The notes beneath the pieces were generated by a model that did not search any database, was not told the origin of the DNA, and saw nothing but the letters and a program-made list of their open reading frames with translations. Shown piece by piece: positions 1 to 6,845 of a stretch of DNA of 6,845 nt (positions within the stretch are counted from its first letter, which is position 1; each line of letters begins with the position of its first letter). Origin of the DNA: Bacteroidota bacterium (GTDB lineage Bacteria; Bacteroidota; Ignavibacteria; Ignavibacteriales; Melioribacteraceae); the NCBI GenBank assembly GCA_023447335.1, contig JAEXOD010000171.1, forward strand, positions 1-6,845. Direction: 5' to 3'. Both the position numbers and the translations under genes were made by a program.

Positions 1-269
1 TAAACTTTTTCGGTTATTTTTTTCAATTCGCTTTCAAAGGTCTTTGGTTCCTCTTTTTCAATTTTTTTTGTAACATTAGGAGCTACGGGTTTTGGTGTGT
101 CATAATCATCTTCTACACCGCATGTAACTTCAAAATACTTCTGTTTCGCACTTCCCGAAACAGGTTCTACTACACGCGTACTTAAAATAACCGCATCCCC
201 GCCTAATTCTTCTTTCATTTTACCAATAGCTTCTTTTAAAGTACTTCCTATATACTTCTTAATTTGCAT
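1..269 (-). CDS. flhF: Flagellar SRP-type GTPase FlhF, N-terminal fragment (3' end outside window)
   Basis: FlhF is a GTPase related to SRP54/FtsY that, in many bacteria, determines where and how many flagella are built. Only the first 89 codons lie in the window. They begin MQIKKYIGSTLKEAIGKMKE followed by ELGGDAVILSTR, which is the characteristic start of FlhF (its B domain, preceding the NG GTPase domain). A charged stretch rich in Lys, Glu and Pro follows (from about residue 63), as in the variable FlhF linker. No GTP-binding motif can be seen because the gene runs off the left edge, still open. The ATG is 2 nt after the flhA stop, with GAGGT in front. In related operons flhG/fleN follows, but that would lie outside the window. 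The call rests on the N-terminal motif and gene order. Confidence 0.92.
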   Translation of the reverse strand, partial: MQIKKYIGSTLKEAIGKMKEELGGDAVILSTRVVEPVSGSAKQKYFEVTCGVEDDYDTPKPVAPNVTKKIEKEEPKTFESELKKITEKV

Positions 270-271
270 TC

Positions 272-2323
272 TTATACCTCAATTTTTCCGATAAATTCAA
301 TTTCCACATTTGGCGGTAATTCTGTATATGAAAGTACAATTATATCAGAAAAAGTTGAATTAATCAACCTATAAAAATAAGGTCTTATTGTTGCGGACGT
401 TATTACGACAGGTAAATACCCCATCTCGCGGAAAGAATTAAGTGTTTCTATAATTGAACGATTCAGTTCGTTTAGCATATTAGGAGTAAGACCTAATGTT
501 TGCACTGCATCTTTTTGTTGTTGTAACGAGCTTGTAATAAATCCTTCAAGTTTTTCGCTTAGCGCTGCTGCATGAATAATACCGTTACTATCTTTATAAA
601 GATTTGCGATCGTATCGCTCAATGAATGTCTTACGTATTCGGTCAATACATCTACATTCTTTGTAACCTTGCTATAATCTATTAATGATTCCAAAATTTG
701 TACTAAGTCTTTTATAGGTATTAATTCTTTTAATAAATTTTGAAGTACTTTCTGTATAACACCTAATGACAACACTTCGGGATTTATATCCTCAATAACC
801 GCCGGATATTCTTTCTTTAGATTTTCCAATAGTTGTTTTACGGATTGACGAGATAATATTTTATCAAAATTCTTTTTTATAGTCTCCTGTAAATGGGTTG
901 AAAGAACAGAAATACTATCAACGACGGTAAATCCTACCAATTCTGCTCTGTCTTTTTCTTGTGAGGAGATCCAGAATGCATCAAGTCCGAATGCCGGATC
1001 TTTTGTAGGTATTCCACCGATTTCATCAGAAAGATGTCCGGGGTTCATAGCAAGATATCTATCACTATATATTTCGTAATTCGCAACAATATTACCTTTA
1101 ATTTTTATAATATATTCATTAGGGCTTAATTGCAAATTATCTCTAACTCTTACCGGAGGAACAAGTACACCATACTCAAGAGCAATATACTTTCTTGTAG
1201 AAGCTATTTTTTGGAATAAATTACCGCCTTGGTTTTCATCTACTAACGAAATTAGCCCGTAACCAATTTCAACTTCAATAGGATCAACCTGTAAGTATTC
1301 TTCAACTTTTTCTTCCGAAGGTTCCGTACTAACCGGAGCTTCCGCTGTACCGGATTCAGGCACCAAGCTTTCAACAACCTTTTTCTGCTTATTAATAAAA
1401 TAAGCTGCCGATCCTATTAGTGATGATAAAATAAGGAATGATACTGTCGGCATTCCCGGTATTAAACCCATTATAAATACCGCACCTGATACAGTTCCTA
1501 ATACTCTTGGGTTAGAAAACAACTGACTTTGCATTTGTTTTTCTAAAGCTTTCCCTTCAGCACTTTTGGTCACAACCATACCGGCAGCAGTTGATATTAA
1601 AAGTGCAGGAATCTGAGAAACAAGACCGTCACCGATAGTTAATATTGTATAGGATTGGATTGCATCCGTAAATGATAAACCTCGTTGTACCATTCCTATA
1701 ATAATACCGCCCAAGATGTTGATAAAATTTATTATAACACCGGCAATAGCATCTCCTTTCACAAACTTGCTCGCACCGTCCATAGATCCGTAAAATTCAG
1801 CTTCTCTAGCTATTGATTGACGTCTTTGACGAGCATCATTTTCATTTATCAAACCACTATTTAAGTCTGCATCAATTGCCATTTGTTTACCGGGCATAGC
1901 ATCTAACGTAAAACGTGCCGATACTTCGGAAATTCTACCGGAACCTTTTACGATAACTATAAATTGAATTAAAACTAAGATCAAGAATATAATGAAACCG
2001 ACTACATAACTACCCCCGACAACAAAGTTTCCGAAAGTCTCAATCACTTTACCTGCATAACCGTCTATTAATATTAACCTTGTAGAACTGATGTTAAGAG
2101 ATAACCTAAAAATTGTTAACACTAATAGAAGAGAGGGGAATATGGAAATTTCTAACGGACTTGAAATATACAATGAAACGATTAATACTAATACTGCCAA
2201 TGATATATTTATTGCAAGAAAAAAGTCTAGTAATACCGAGGGAAGCGGAATAATCATTAACCCAAGTATAAAGATTATACCGAACGCAAGTAATATATCC
2301 GAATTTTTTCCTAATTTATCCAT
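272..2323 (-). CDS. flhA: Flagellar type III export protein FlhA
   Basis: FlhA forms the nonameric ring under the export gate. Its membrane part couples proton motive force to export, and its cytoplasmic domain docks chaperone-substrate complexes. The protein has 683 residues, close to the usual 690. The N-terminal half holds about eight membrane segments (between roughly 9 and 310). The FHIPEP family signature lies in the cytoplasmic loop at about 130-151: RISEVSARFTLDAMPGKQMA followed by ID. A charged linker rich in Glu, Pro and Ser (about 312-345) leads to the C-terminal domain (about 346-683), which opens with the conserved VEIGYGLISLVD. No lesion is seen. The ATG at 2321-2323 is 1 nt after the flhB stop. 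Only a weak purine stretch precedes it, again suggesting coupling. The end (GAG GTA TAA) doubles as the ribosome site for flhF. Confidence 0.98.
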   Translation of the reverse strand: MDKLGKNSDILLAFGIIFILGLMIIPLPSVLLDFFLAINISLAVLVLIVSLYISSPLEISIFPSLLLVLTIFRLSLNISSTRLILIDGYAGKVIETFGNFVVGGSYVVGFIIFLILVLIQFIVIVKGSGRISEVSARFTLDAMPGKQMAIDADLNSGLINENDARQRRQSIAREAEFYGSMDGASKFVKGDAIAGVIINFINILGGIIIGMVQRGLSFTDAIQSYTILTIGDGLVSQIPALLISTAAGMVVTKSAEGKALEKQMQSQLFSNPRVLGTVSGAVFIMGLIPGMPTVSFLILSSLIGSAAYFINKQKKVVESLVPESGTAEAPVSTEPSEEKVEEYLQVDPIEVEIGYGLISLVDENQGGNLFQKIASTRKYIALEYGVLVPPVRVRDNLQLSPNEYIIKIKGNIVANYEIYSDRYLAMNPGHLSDEIGGIPTKDPAFGLDAFWISSQEKDRAELVGFTVVDSISVLSTHLQETIKKNFDKILSRQSVKQLLENLKKEYPAVIEDINPEVLSLGVIQKVLQNLLKELIPIKDLVQILESLIDYSKVTKNVDVLTEYVRHSLSDTIANLYKDSNGIIHAAALSEKLEGFITSSLQQQKDAVQTLGLTPNMLNELNRSIIETLNSFREMGYLPVVITSATIRPYFYRLINSTFSDIIVLSYTELPPNVEIEFIGKIEV
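276..280 (-). promoter_or_regulatory. Shine-Dalgarno site of flhF inside the flhA 3' end
   Basis: GAGGT on the minus strand spans the Glu and Val codons that precede the flhA stop, and ends 6 nt before the ATG at 267-269. It supports that ATG as the flhF start. Confidence 0.65.
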
Positions 2324-2324
2324 A

Positions 2325-3410
2325 TTATACTATACTTTTCTTTTTGTTTCCGCGTTTCAATTTATAAATATATGCCAAAATTTGTGCCACTGCTTGATAT
2401 AGGTTCTCGGGAATCTCATCCCCTATGTCACAAACCTTGTATAAAGCACGAGCGAGTTGCACATCTTCGTGCAAAGGCACATTATTAGCCACAGCTACTT
2501 GCTTAATTTTTTGAGCAACTAAGTCAACCCCCTTAGCAATTACCTTAGGTGCCTTACCGCTCCCAGGTTCATATTTTAAAGCAATTGCATAGTGAGTAGG
2601 GTTTGTTACAACTACATCTGCTTTTGGAACTTCACTCATCATTCTTCTGCGTGCCATTGCAAACTGTTGACTTTTAATCCTAGATTTTATCATCGGATCA
2701 CCTTCGGTTTGCTTAAACTCTTCTTTCACTTCTTGAACGGTCATCATCATCGAGTCTTTATGTTTATACTTTTGGTATGCAAAATCTGCAATAGCTATTG
2801 CAGCAAATACAATAGATATTTTCCAGATTAAAGAATAGGATGCACGTATCATAAAATCTACAATTTCGCCAACGTCTAATCTTACCAGACCTATCGAATT
2901 TATAATATCATCAGTTAATACAACATATGTAAAACCACCTATTAATGCTAATTTTATAACTGTTTTTCCGGTTTCAAATATCGGTTTGGATGAAAACATT
3001 ATGTTTTTCATACCGGAAATAGGATTCATCTTTGAAAATTTTGGTCTTAATGCTTTTGGCGTAAACTTAAAACCAACTTGTCCGTAACCGGCAAGAGCAC
3101 CAATAACAGTTAAGCCCGCAAATAAAGGTAGCATTGTTTGGAGATAAAACAAAAATGATTTAAGTGCATATAATTGAAGTAATTTAAGGTTTAAATCTAA
3201 TTTATCCAACGAACTGAATACATGCACAGTAATACTTTTAAATTGTGCAGATAAAAAGTCTTGGAAAGCATATAAAATAATCATACCGGCAGTAAAAACA
3301 AGCAAAGAGTTTATTTCCATACTCTTGGCAGTCTGACCTTCATCTCTTGCGTCACTTAATTTCTTGTCGGTTGGTTGTTCGGTTTTTTCCTGACCGTCAC
3401 TTTCAGCCAT
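2325..3410 (-). CDS. flhB: Flagellar type III export switch protein FlhB
   Basis: FlhB sits beside the FliPQR gate and switches export from rod/hook proteins to filament proteins when the hook is finished. The protein has 361 residues. The conserved N-terminal motif EKTEQPTDKKLSDARDEGQ is at about 8-26, followed by four membrane segments near 33-53, 85-110, 150-167 and 189-212. The linker KHKDSMMMTVQEVKEEFKQT (216-235), followed by EGDP, leads into the cytoplasmic domain. That domain carries the autocleavage motif NPTH (N270, P271, T272, H273), where FlhB normally cuts itself between Asn and Pro. All motif residues are intact. The ATG at 3408-3410 follows the fliR stop by 2 nt and has no convincing Shine-Dalgarno site, so flhB may depend on ribosomes arriving from fliR. 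The TAA stop is 1 nt before flhA. Confidence 0.97.
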   Translation of the reverse strand: MAESDGQEKTEQPTDKKLSDARDEGQTAKSMEINSLLVFTAGMIILYAFQDFLSAQFKSITVHVFSSLDKLDLNLKLLQLYALKSFLFYLQTMLPLFAGLTVIGALAGYGQVGFKFTPKALRPKFSKMNPISGMKNIMFSSKPIFETGKTVIKLALIGGFTYVVLTDDIINSIGLVRLDVGEIVDFMIRASYSLIWKISIVFAAIAIADFAYQKYKHKDSMMMTVQEVKEEFKQTEGDPMIKSRIKSQQFAMARRRMMSEVPKADVVVTNPTHYAIALKYEPGSGKAPKVIAKGVDLVAQKIKQVAVANNVPLHEDVQLARALYKVCDIGDEIPENLYQAVAQILAYIYKLKRGNKKKSIV

Positions 3411-3412
3411 AA

Positions 3413-4186
3413 TTATACCATCGCTTTTATTAGTTCAATTACATTCATTTCAAAAGTTGTTAATAAGTCCCTAATAACAACAACATAAATCGGAGTTAAT
3501 AAGCTTAAAAACAATAAACCCATTGCAATTTTACCGGGTTGCAAAACAAAAAATACATTCATCTGAGGTATTACTCTGCTTATTATACCGGCAGCAATAT
3601 GTATCAAGAAAAATGATACCATTATTGGGGCGGCGATTTTTATGGCAATTAAAAAAATCATAGCAGAGTACTTAGTTAGTAATATGAATACTTTTTCATT
3701 TACAACATACGTGCCAATAGGTACAATTTAGAAAGAGTATGCTAGCGATGATATGATAAAATGATGACCGTTTATTAACAAAAACACAAGTGTGGCGAAA
3801 ATCATAATTACTTCACCTATTACGTTAGCCGTCGATTCTGTCATCGGGTCAAATAATTGAGCAATAGCAAGCCCCATATCGAAACCGACCAATAAACCCG
3901 CAAAAGAGATTCCGTAAAAAACAAAGTTAAATGTAAATCCGATTAATATTCCGGTTATTATTTCTTTAATGCCCGTAATAGCCAGCATTAATAATCCTTG
4001 ATTATAATCGAACCGATAATCACCTAATGTAAAAAAAAGGATGTAAGTAATTATTAAACCGAGAGCTAACTTGGGTAAAGTAGGAAAGTTGCTTTGATTA
4101 AAAACCGGAGCTACAACAATCATTGCCGTTACCCTCATAAAAACCAGTAAACCCGTAACAAAATCGGCAATTAGAATATCCGTCAT
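3413..4186 (-). pseudogene. fliR: Flagellar export gate protein FliR, interrupted by an in-frame TAA
   Basis: FliR is the single-copy subunit that closes the FliP5-FliQ4-FliR1 export gate. The frame from the ATG at 4184-4186 runs 152 codons, meets TAA at 3728-3730, and then continues in the same frame to TAA at 3413-3415. With the stop codon counted as one residue, the product is 257 positions long, normal for FliR (about 255-265). Residues 1-152 include the conserved GFDMGLAIAQLFDP and the LVFLLINGHHFII helix. After the stop come VPIGTYVVNEK, which is where FliR homologues have their conserved proline-glycine turn, and RVIPQMNVF followed by PGKIAMGL, both family hallmarks. There is no frameshift and no other lesion. 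The first in-frame ATG after the stop (3659-3661) has no visible ribosome site and would lose 22 conserved residues. The parts are therefore best annotated as one broken gene and not as two. Sequencing error or read-through cannot be excluded from this sequence alone. Confidence 0.9.
3728..3730 (-). other. Premature in-frame TAA stop inside fliR
   Basis: Codons around the site read TCT TTC TAA ATT GTA CCT (Ser Phe stop Ile Val Pro). The sense codon expected here could become TAA by one base change from AAA (Lys), CAA (Gln), GAA (Glu), TTA (Leu) or TAT/TAC (Tyr). Which of these was ancestral is not visible. TAA also terminates fliM, fliN, fliO, fliP, flhB and flhA in this window, so a general reassignment of TAA is not supported. 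Confidence 0.92.
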
Positions 4187-4452
4187 TTAATCACGGTTTC
4201 CATTATATTAAATATTTTATACGTCAAGCTTATTACTTTATCAGCCATAAAAGGGAGAGTTATAACTATGGCGATTGCGGTTAATATTATTTTCGGAACA
4301 AAAGTTAAAGTCATTTCCTGAATTGAAGTTGCTGCTTGAAAAATGGAAATAATTATACCGAAAATCAAAGATACTCCCAATACCGGTAATAACACTATTA
4401 AAACGGTATAAAACGCCTCACTAATTAGCTGAATTACTATATCAAGTGTCAT
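4183..4452 (-). CDS. fliQ: Flagellar type III export gate protein FliQ
   Basis: FliQ is the small subunit that wraps the outside of the FliP/FliR gate and helps bind FlhB. The protein has 89 residues, the family's usual size, with two hydrophobic hairpin helices (about 14-38 and 52-74). The highly conserved turn between them, QAATSIQEMTLTFVPKI, starts at about residue 39. It matches the family consensus (QAATQIQEQTLTFVPK) except for Ser in place of the usual Gln after QAAT and Met in place of the second Gln. The gene starts 2 nt after the fliP stop. Its TGA stop shares the ATGA overlap with the fliR start (4183-4186), so fliQ and fliR are probably translationally coupled. TGA is unusual here: every other complete gene in the window ends with TAA. 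Confidence 0.96.
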   Translation of the reverse strand: MTLDIVIQLISEAFYTVLIVLLPVLGVSLIFGIIISIFQAATSIQEMTLTFVPKIILTAIAIVITLPFMADKVISLTYKIFNIMETVIK

Positions 4453-4454
4453 TT

Positions 4455-5216
4455 TTAATTAAAACTCCTAACTAATGAACCGATTATTAAATTCCAACCG
4501 TCAACTAAAATAAAAAGCAATATTTTAAATGGTAATGATATTAACATTGGAGGTAACATCATCATACCCATTGACATTAAAATACTCGAGACTATCATAT
4601 CAACCATCAAAAACGGGATGAATACGAAAAATCCCATAATAAAACCTGTTCTAAGTTCACTTAACACAAATGAAGGTATTAAAACATATGTCGGAATATC
4701 ATTTCTGGTAGCAGGTTTTGGCATATTAGCCAAATTAATAAAAAGTTCGATATCTTGTTGTTTTGTATTTTTATACATAAAAGTTCTAATCGGTCCAATT
4801 GCTTTTTCATAAGCTACATCTACAGTAATCTTATTATCCATATAAGGTTTAATAGCATTATCGTTTATTTCGCCCCAAGTGGGTGCCATTATAAAAAACG
4901 TAACAAACATTGCAATACCCGCCAATAACTGACTAGGCGGCATCTGCATTGTTCCAAGAGCATTTCTCACAAAATGAAAAACAATAATAATCCTTAAATA
5001 TGCTGTTGTCATAATAAGAATTGAAGGAGCAAGAGTCAAAATTGTTAATAATAAGATTATTTGTAAGGATACGGAAAGGTCCTCGGGTTTATCGGAAGTG
5101 CCAATATCTATTCCTATTTTGGGTACCGGAACAGTCGGATTACTTTGCTGAGCAAAACCGACTTCCGAAAAAACGAATAGAGTAAGTAGAATTAGAATTG
5201 CAAAATTCTTATTCAT
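4455..5216 (-). CDS. fliP: Flagellar type III export gate protein FliP
   Basis: FliP forms, with FliQ and FliR, the FliP5-FliQ4-FliR1 export gate in the centre of the basal body, through which unfolded flagellar subunits leave the cytoplasm. The protein has 253 residues, normal for the family. It begins with a cleavable-type signal peptide (1-22, likely cut after GFA), as is known for FliP. The first signature block, about residues 72-112, includes LRIIIVFHFVRNALGTMQMP followed by PSQLLAG and TFFIMAP. The second block near the C-terminus includes LRTGFIMGFFVFIPFLMVD and the methionine-rich MGMMMLPP, corresponding to the M-loop that seals the pore. Four membrane segments are visible after the signal peptide. 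GGGG at 5224-5227 supports the ATG at 5214-5216. The TAA stop is 2 nt before fliQ. Confidence 0.97.
   Translation of the reverse strand: MNKNFAILILLTLFVFSEVGFAQQSNPTVPVPKIGIDIGTSDKPEDLSVSLQIILLLTILTLAPSILIMTTAYLRIIIVFHFVRNALGTMQMPPSQLLAGIAMFVTFFIMAPTWGEINDNAIKPYMDNKITVDVAYEKAIGPIRTFMYKNTKQQDIELFINLANMPKPATRNDIPTYVLIPSFVLSELRTGFIMGFFVFIPFLMVDMIVSSILMSMGMMMLPPMLISLPFKILLFILVDGWNLIIGSLVRSFN
4465..4469 (-). promoter_or_regulatory. Shine-Dalgarno site of fliQ, long spacing
   Basis: AGGAG on the minus strand lies inside the last codons of fliP (Arg-Ser) and is 12 nt from the fliQ ATG, longer than the usual 5-9 nt. No nearer purine-rich site is present, and no other start codon is better placed, so the ATG at 4450-4452 stands. 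Confidence 0.55.
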
Positions 5217-5550
5217 TTTTTATCCCCATATTTTTCTTTAATATCTCCATAAAATTGCCGGAATTAAATGATGTTGGTTTTTGTTCCGTTATTTCTATAT
5301 TCTCAATTTCATCAATAACATTAATTGAATTTTCCGAAACCCCCAAAACATAATTCTTATCTTGAATTCGCACTACACAGATATACTTCTTTGGTAGAAT
5401 TGCATGCAAGCCTAAAACTTTTATTTTCAAACCTGTCGAAGATGAATTATCATATTTATAAAGGTATTTTTTCATTAAGTACAACAAGCCGTACATAATA
5501 ACGGTTAATATACTTAGTATAAATAAAATGTATAGTATATTCCAGAACAT
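5209..5550 (-). CDS. fliO: Flagellar biosynthesis protein FliO (FliO/FliZ family)
   Basis: FliO is a small membrane protein that acts as a scaffold or chaperone for assembly of the FliP ring of the flagellar export gate. The protein has 113 residues with one N-terminal membrane segment (about 4-25), then a basic stretch (KKYLYKYD, 27-34), then a small cytoplasmic domain. That domain carries the family pattern: a hydrophobic strand with LPKKYICVVRIQDKNYVLGV at 52-71, then VIDEIE. The family is poorly conserved in sequence, so the call rests on topology, this pattern and the position between fliN and fliP. The start overlaps the fliN stop by 1 nt, with AAAAGGT upstream as a possible ribosome site. 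The 3' end overlaps fliP by 8 nt (ATGAATAA). Confidence 0.88.
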   Translation of the reverse strand: MFWNILYILFILSILTVIMYGLLYLMKKYLYKYDNSSSTGLKIKVLGLHAILPKKYICVVRIQDKNYVLGVSENSINVIDEIENIEITEQKPTSFNSGNFMEILKKNMGIKNE

Positions 5551-5915
5551 TATGCAATACCTTTTAATCTTTCTTCGGTTGCAATTAAGTTTGTAATTCT
5601 AATACCAAAGTGCTTATCTATAACTACAACCTCACCTTCGGCAATTTTTTTATTATTAATAAAAACATCAACCGGTTCACTTGCAAGTTTTTCCAATTCA
5701 ATAACATATCCTCTTTCCAACTCGAGAATGTCTTTAATTTGCATTTTGGTTCTTCCAAGTTCAATATACACATTAAGTTGTAAATCCTTCAAAAAATCTA
5801 ATTTGCTATCGGATTTAAAACCTTTTTTGGAAGATTCGTCGAATTCGGGGAAATCCGCCAAACTGCCAACTACTTCATCATCTTCCATACCGTTTAACAT
5901 GTCATCTATAGCCAT
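5550..5915 (-). CDS. fliN: Flagellar motor switch protein FliN
   Basis: FliN is the C-ring component at the base of the rotor. It helps form the SpoA ring with FliM and docks the FliH-FliI export ATPase complex. The protein has 121 residues. An acidic, probably flexible N-terminus (1-30) is followed by a single SpoA domain (about 38-117). Typical SpoA features are LGRTKMQIKDILELERG at 53-69, the PVDVFINNKKIAEGEVVVID stretch at 81-100, and a final FGIRIT strand. The length is that of a short FliN and not of the longer FliY with a CheC-like domain. The ATG at 5913-5915 is chosen because AGAGGT lies just upstream at 5921-5926. The TAA stop overlaps the fliO ATG by one base (TAATG), suggesting translational coupling. 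Confidence 0.95.
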   Translation of the reverse strand: MAIDDMLNGMEDDEVVGSLADFPEFDESSKKGFKSDSKLDFLKDLQLNVYIELGRTKMQIKDILELERGYVIELEKLASEPVDVFINNKKIAEGEVVVIDKHFGIRITNLIATEERLKGIA

Positions 5916-5920
5916 TTTGT

Positions 5921-5926
5921 ACCTCT
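5921..5926 (-). promoter_or_regulatory. Shine-Dalgarno site of fliN
   Basis: AGAGGT on the minus strand ends 5 nt before the fliN ATG, in the only intergenic gap of more than 2 nt in the window (5916-5938). It decides the fliN start over the in-frame ATGs at codons 6 and 10. No promoter-like elements or hairpin are apparent in this 23-nt gap. Confidence 0.7.
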
Positions 5927-5938
5927 AAATTTTAATTC

Positions 5939-6845
5939 TTATCTATCGCCTTTTTCGGCTTTCTTTGATATTTTTACTGCTTTGTGGTTGTTTACAAACC
6001 CGCTAGTTCCATAGAATAATACTTTATTTCCGATCTTAACCTTAACTTCTTCGCCTACTTTTTTATTCATAATTATAATATCTCCCTTATCCAAGTTTAA
6101 AAGCTGATCAAACGAGATAGATGCTTTTCCAAACTCAACTTCAACCATTAACTCGGTCTGATTTAAATGATTTACTAATAAGTTTTTTGCCGTTGTTCCG
6201 CTATACTTTAACGGACGGATAGTGGAAAGATTTTGACTTGATAATTTTGATAATATTGTATCAAAAGCAAAAGTAGCAAAACAAATATTCATTAAATATG
6301 ATTGCTCTCCGATAAACAACTCAAAAGTGATTAATAAAACACTTTCACTTTGTGAAGTTATTTGAGCAAAATCGATATCGGGTTCAAATCTATCGAGAGA
6401 AAAATCAAAGTCATCAATTATTTGCCAGGCTTTACGTAAATCTTGCATAATTCTTTCAACCGTTACGCTTAATACTTTTTGTTCGATCGGAGTAATAACT
6501 TTTGATTGTTTACTACCGATTCCGTTACCGCCTAACAACCTATCAACTAAAGATAAAGCTAATTCCGGGCTAAATTCTAATATGGCTTTAATATCTGTAT
6601 TTCTAATTTCAAATGTGAATAAACATGCCGGATTAGAGACTGACAACACATATTCCGAATAATAAATCTGGTCAACCGAAATAACGTTAATATTTATTAT
6701 TGTTTGTAATTTGGACATTAAAAAAGAACTGAATGATTCAGCGAAGTTTTCATGTATATTTCTTAATGTACGCAATTGATTTTTAGATATACGGTTTGGT
6801 AACCTAAAATCAAACGGAACAACTTCTTTATCAGGACCTTTAACT
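5939..6845 (-). CDS. fliM: Flagellar motor switch protein FliM (5' end outside window)
   Basis: FliM is the C-ring subunit that binds CheY-P, FliG and FliN and sets the direction of motor rotation. The frame is open to the window edge: 23 codons continue upstream of the TTG (Leu) at 6773-6775, reading FDFRLPNRISKNQLRTLRNI, which is the family's conserved entry into the middle domain. That TTG is therefore an internal leucine and not the start. 301 residues are visible. The middle (CheC-like) domain carries the GGxG-type motif LVDRLLGGNG at about visible residues 100-109. The C-terminal SpoA domain, which pairs with FliN, covers roughly the last 85 residues. FliM proteins are usually about 320-340 aa, so some 25-40 residues are missing, including the N-terminal CheY-binding EIDALL-type peptide. 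The gene ends with TAA, 23 nt before fliN. Identification is firm. Confidence 0.96.
   Translation of the reverse strand, partial: VKGPDKEVVPFDFRLPNRISKNQLRTLRNIHENFAESFSSFLMSKLQTIININVISVDQIYYSEYVLSVSNPACLFTFEIRNTDIKAILEFSPELALSLVDRLLGGNGIGSKQSKVITPIEQKVLSVTVERIMQDLRKAWQIIDDFDFSLDRFEPDIDFAQITSQSESVLLITFELFIGEQSYLMNICFATFAFDTILSKLSSQNLSTIRPLKYSGTTAKNLLVNHLNQTELMVEVEFGKASISFDQLLNLDKGDIIIMNKKVGEEVKVKIGNKVLFYGTSGFVNNHKAVKISKKAEKGDR

Noticed and set aside
2091..2402. Open frames on the plus strand (2091-2402, 2592-2831, 4618-4812, 5728-5928)
   Set aside because: Each lies antisense within well-conserved flagellar genes (or spans such a junction), shows no recognisable family, and has no supporting ribosome site that I could see. 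They are frame shadows.
1440..3600. Recurring short string ATACCGGCAG (near 1578, 3283 and 3587) as a possible repeat or binding site
   Set aside because: On the coding strand it is the Ala/Gly/Ile-Met codon run common in membrane helices (GCC GGT AT-), with no regular spacing and no extension of similarity beyond it.
3413..3661. A separate small membrane-protein gene starting at the ATG at 3659-3661
   Set aside because: It is in the same frame as the upstream part of fliR, has no ribosome site, and its sequence is the C-terminal third of FliR. The 22 codons before it also match FliR.
3728..3730. Genome-wide reassignment of TAA to an amino acid
   Set aside because: TAA ends fliM, fliN, fliO, fliP, flhB and flhA at exactly the expected family lengths, each next to the following gene's start.
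3413..4186. Frameshift in fliR, or a natural split of FliR into two genes
   Set aside because: Both parts share one reading frame (4186 and 3661 differ by a multiple of three), and the codons between them read as normal FliR sequence apart from the one TAA.
272..5550. A non-flagellar type III secretion (injectisome) gene set
   Set aside because: FliM, FliN, FliO and FlhF are flagellum-specific, and the FlhA/FlhB motifs and gene order are those of flagella.
6773..6775. TTG as the start codon of fliM
   Set aside because: The frame stays open for 23 more codons to the window edge, and those codons encode conserved FliM sequence (FDFRLPNRISKNQ). The TTG is an internal leucine.

Overview
The window is one stretch of a bacterial flagellar operon, with every gene on the minus strand. 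Transcription therefore runs from the right edge to the left edge, in the order fliM (5' end cut off), fliN, fliO, fliP, fliQ, fliR, flhB, flhA, flhF (3' end cut off). The series holds two C-ring (switch) proteins, then the membrane core of the flagellar type III export apparatus (FliO/P/Q/R, FlhB, FlhA), then the start of the SRP-type GTPase FlhF. The presence of FliM, FliN, FliO and FlhF marks this as a flagellar locus and not an injectisome.

The organism cannot be named from this sequence. The DNA is AT-rich (roughly one third G+C by eye). The order fliM-fliN-fliO-fliP-fliQ-fliR-flhB-flhA-flhF with a short FliN is the arrangement known from spirochaetes, and it also occurs in other phyla, for example flagellated Ignavibacteria-like lineages. 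Firmicutes such as Bacillus have a similar order but a longer FliY and an inserted cheY. I leave the phylum open.

Layout by position: fliM 5939-6845, fliN 5550-5915, fliO 5209-5550, fliP 4455-5216, fliQ 4183-4452, fliR 3413-4186, flhB 2325-3410, flhA 272-2323, flhF 1-269. Neighbouring genes overlap by 1 to 8 nt or are separated by 1 to 2 nt, except for 23 nt between fliM and fliN. There is therefore no room for internal promoters or terminators outside coding sequence, and no gene-free stretch above 300 bases. No mobile element, repeat array, RNA gene or CRISPR array was seen.

The one real anomaly is fliR. Its reading frame is broken by a single in-frame TAA at 3728-3730 (codon 153). The frame then continues without any shift for 104 more codons that clearly encode the rest of FliR, ending exactly where flhB begins. 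Every other gene looks intact. This is either a very recent nonsense mutation, a sequencing or assembly error, or, less likely, a read-through stop. Apart from it, the window is an ordinary, well-conserved flagellar locus, and I did not find a previously undescribed system in it.
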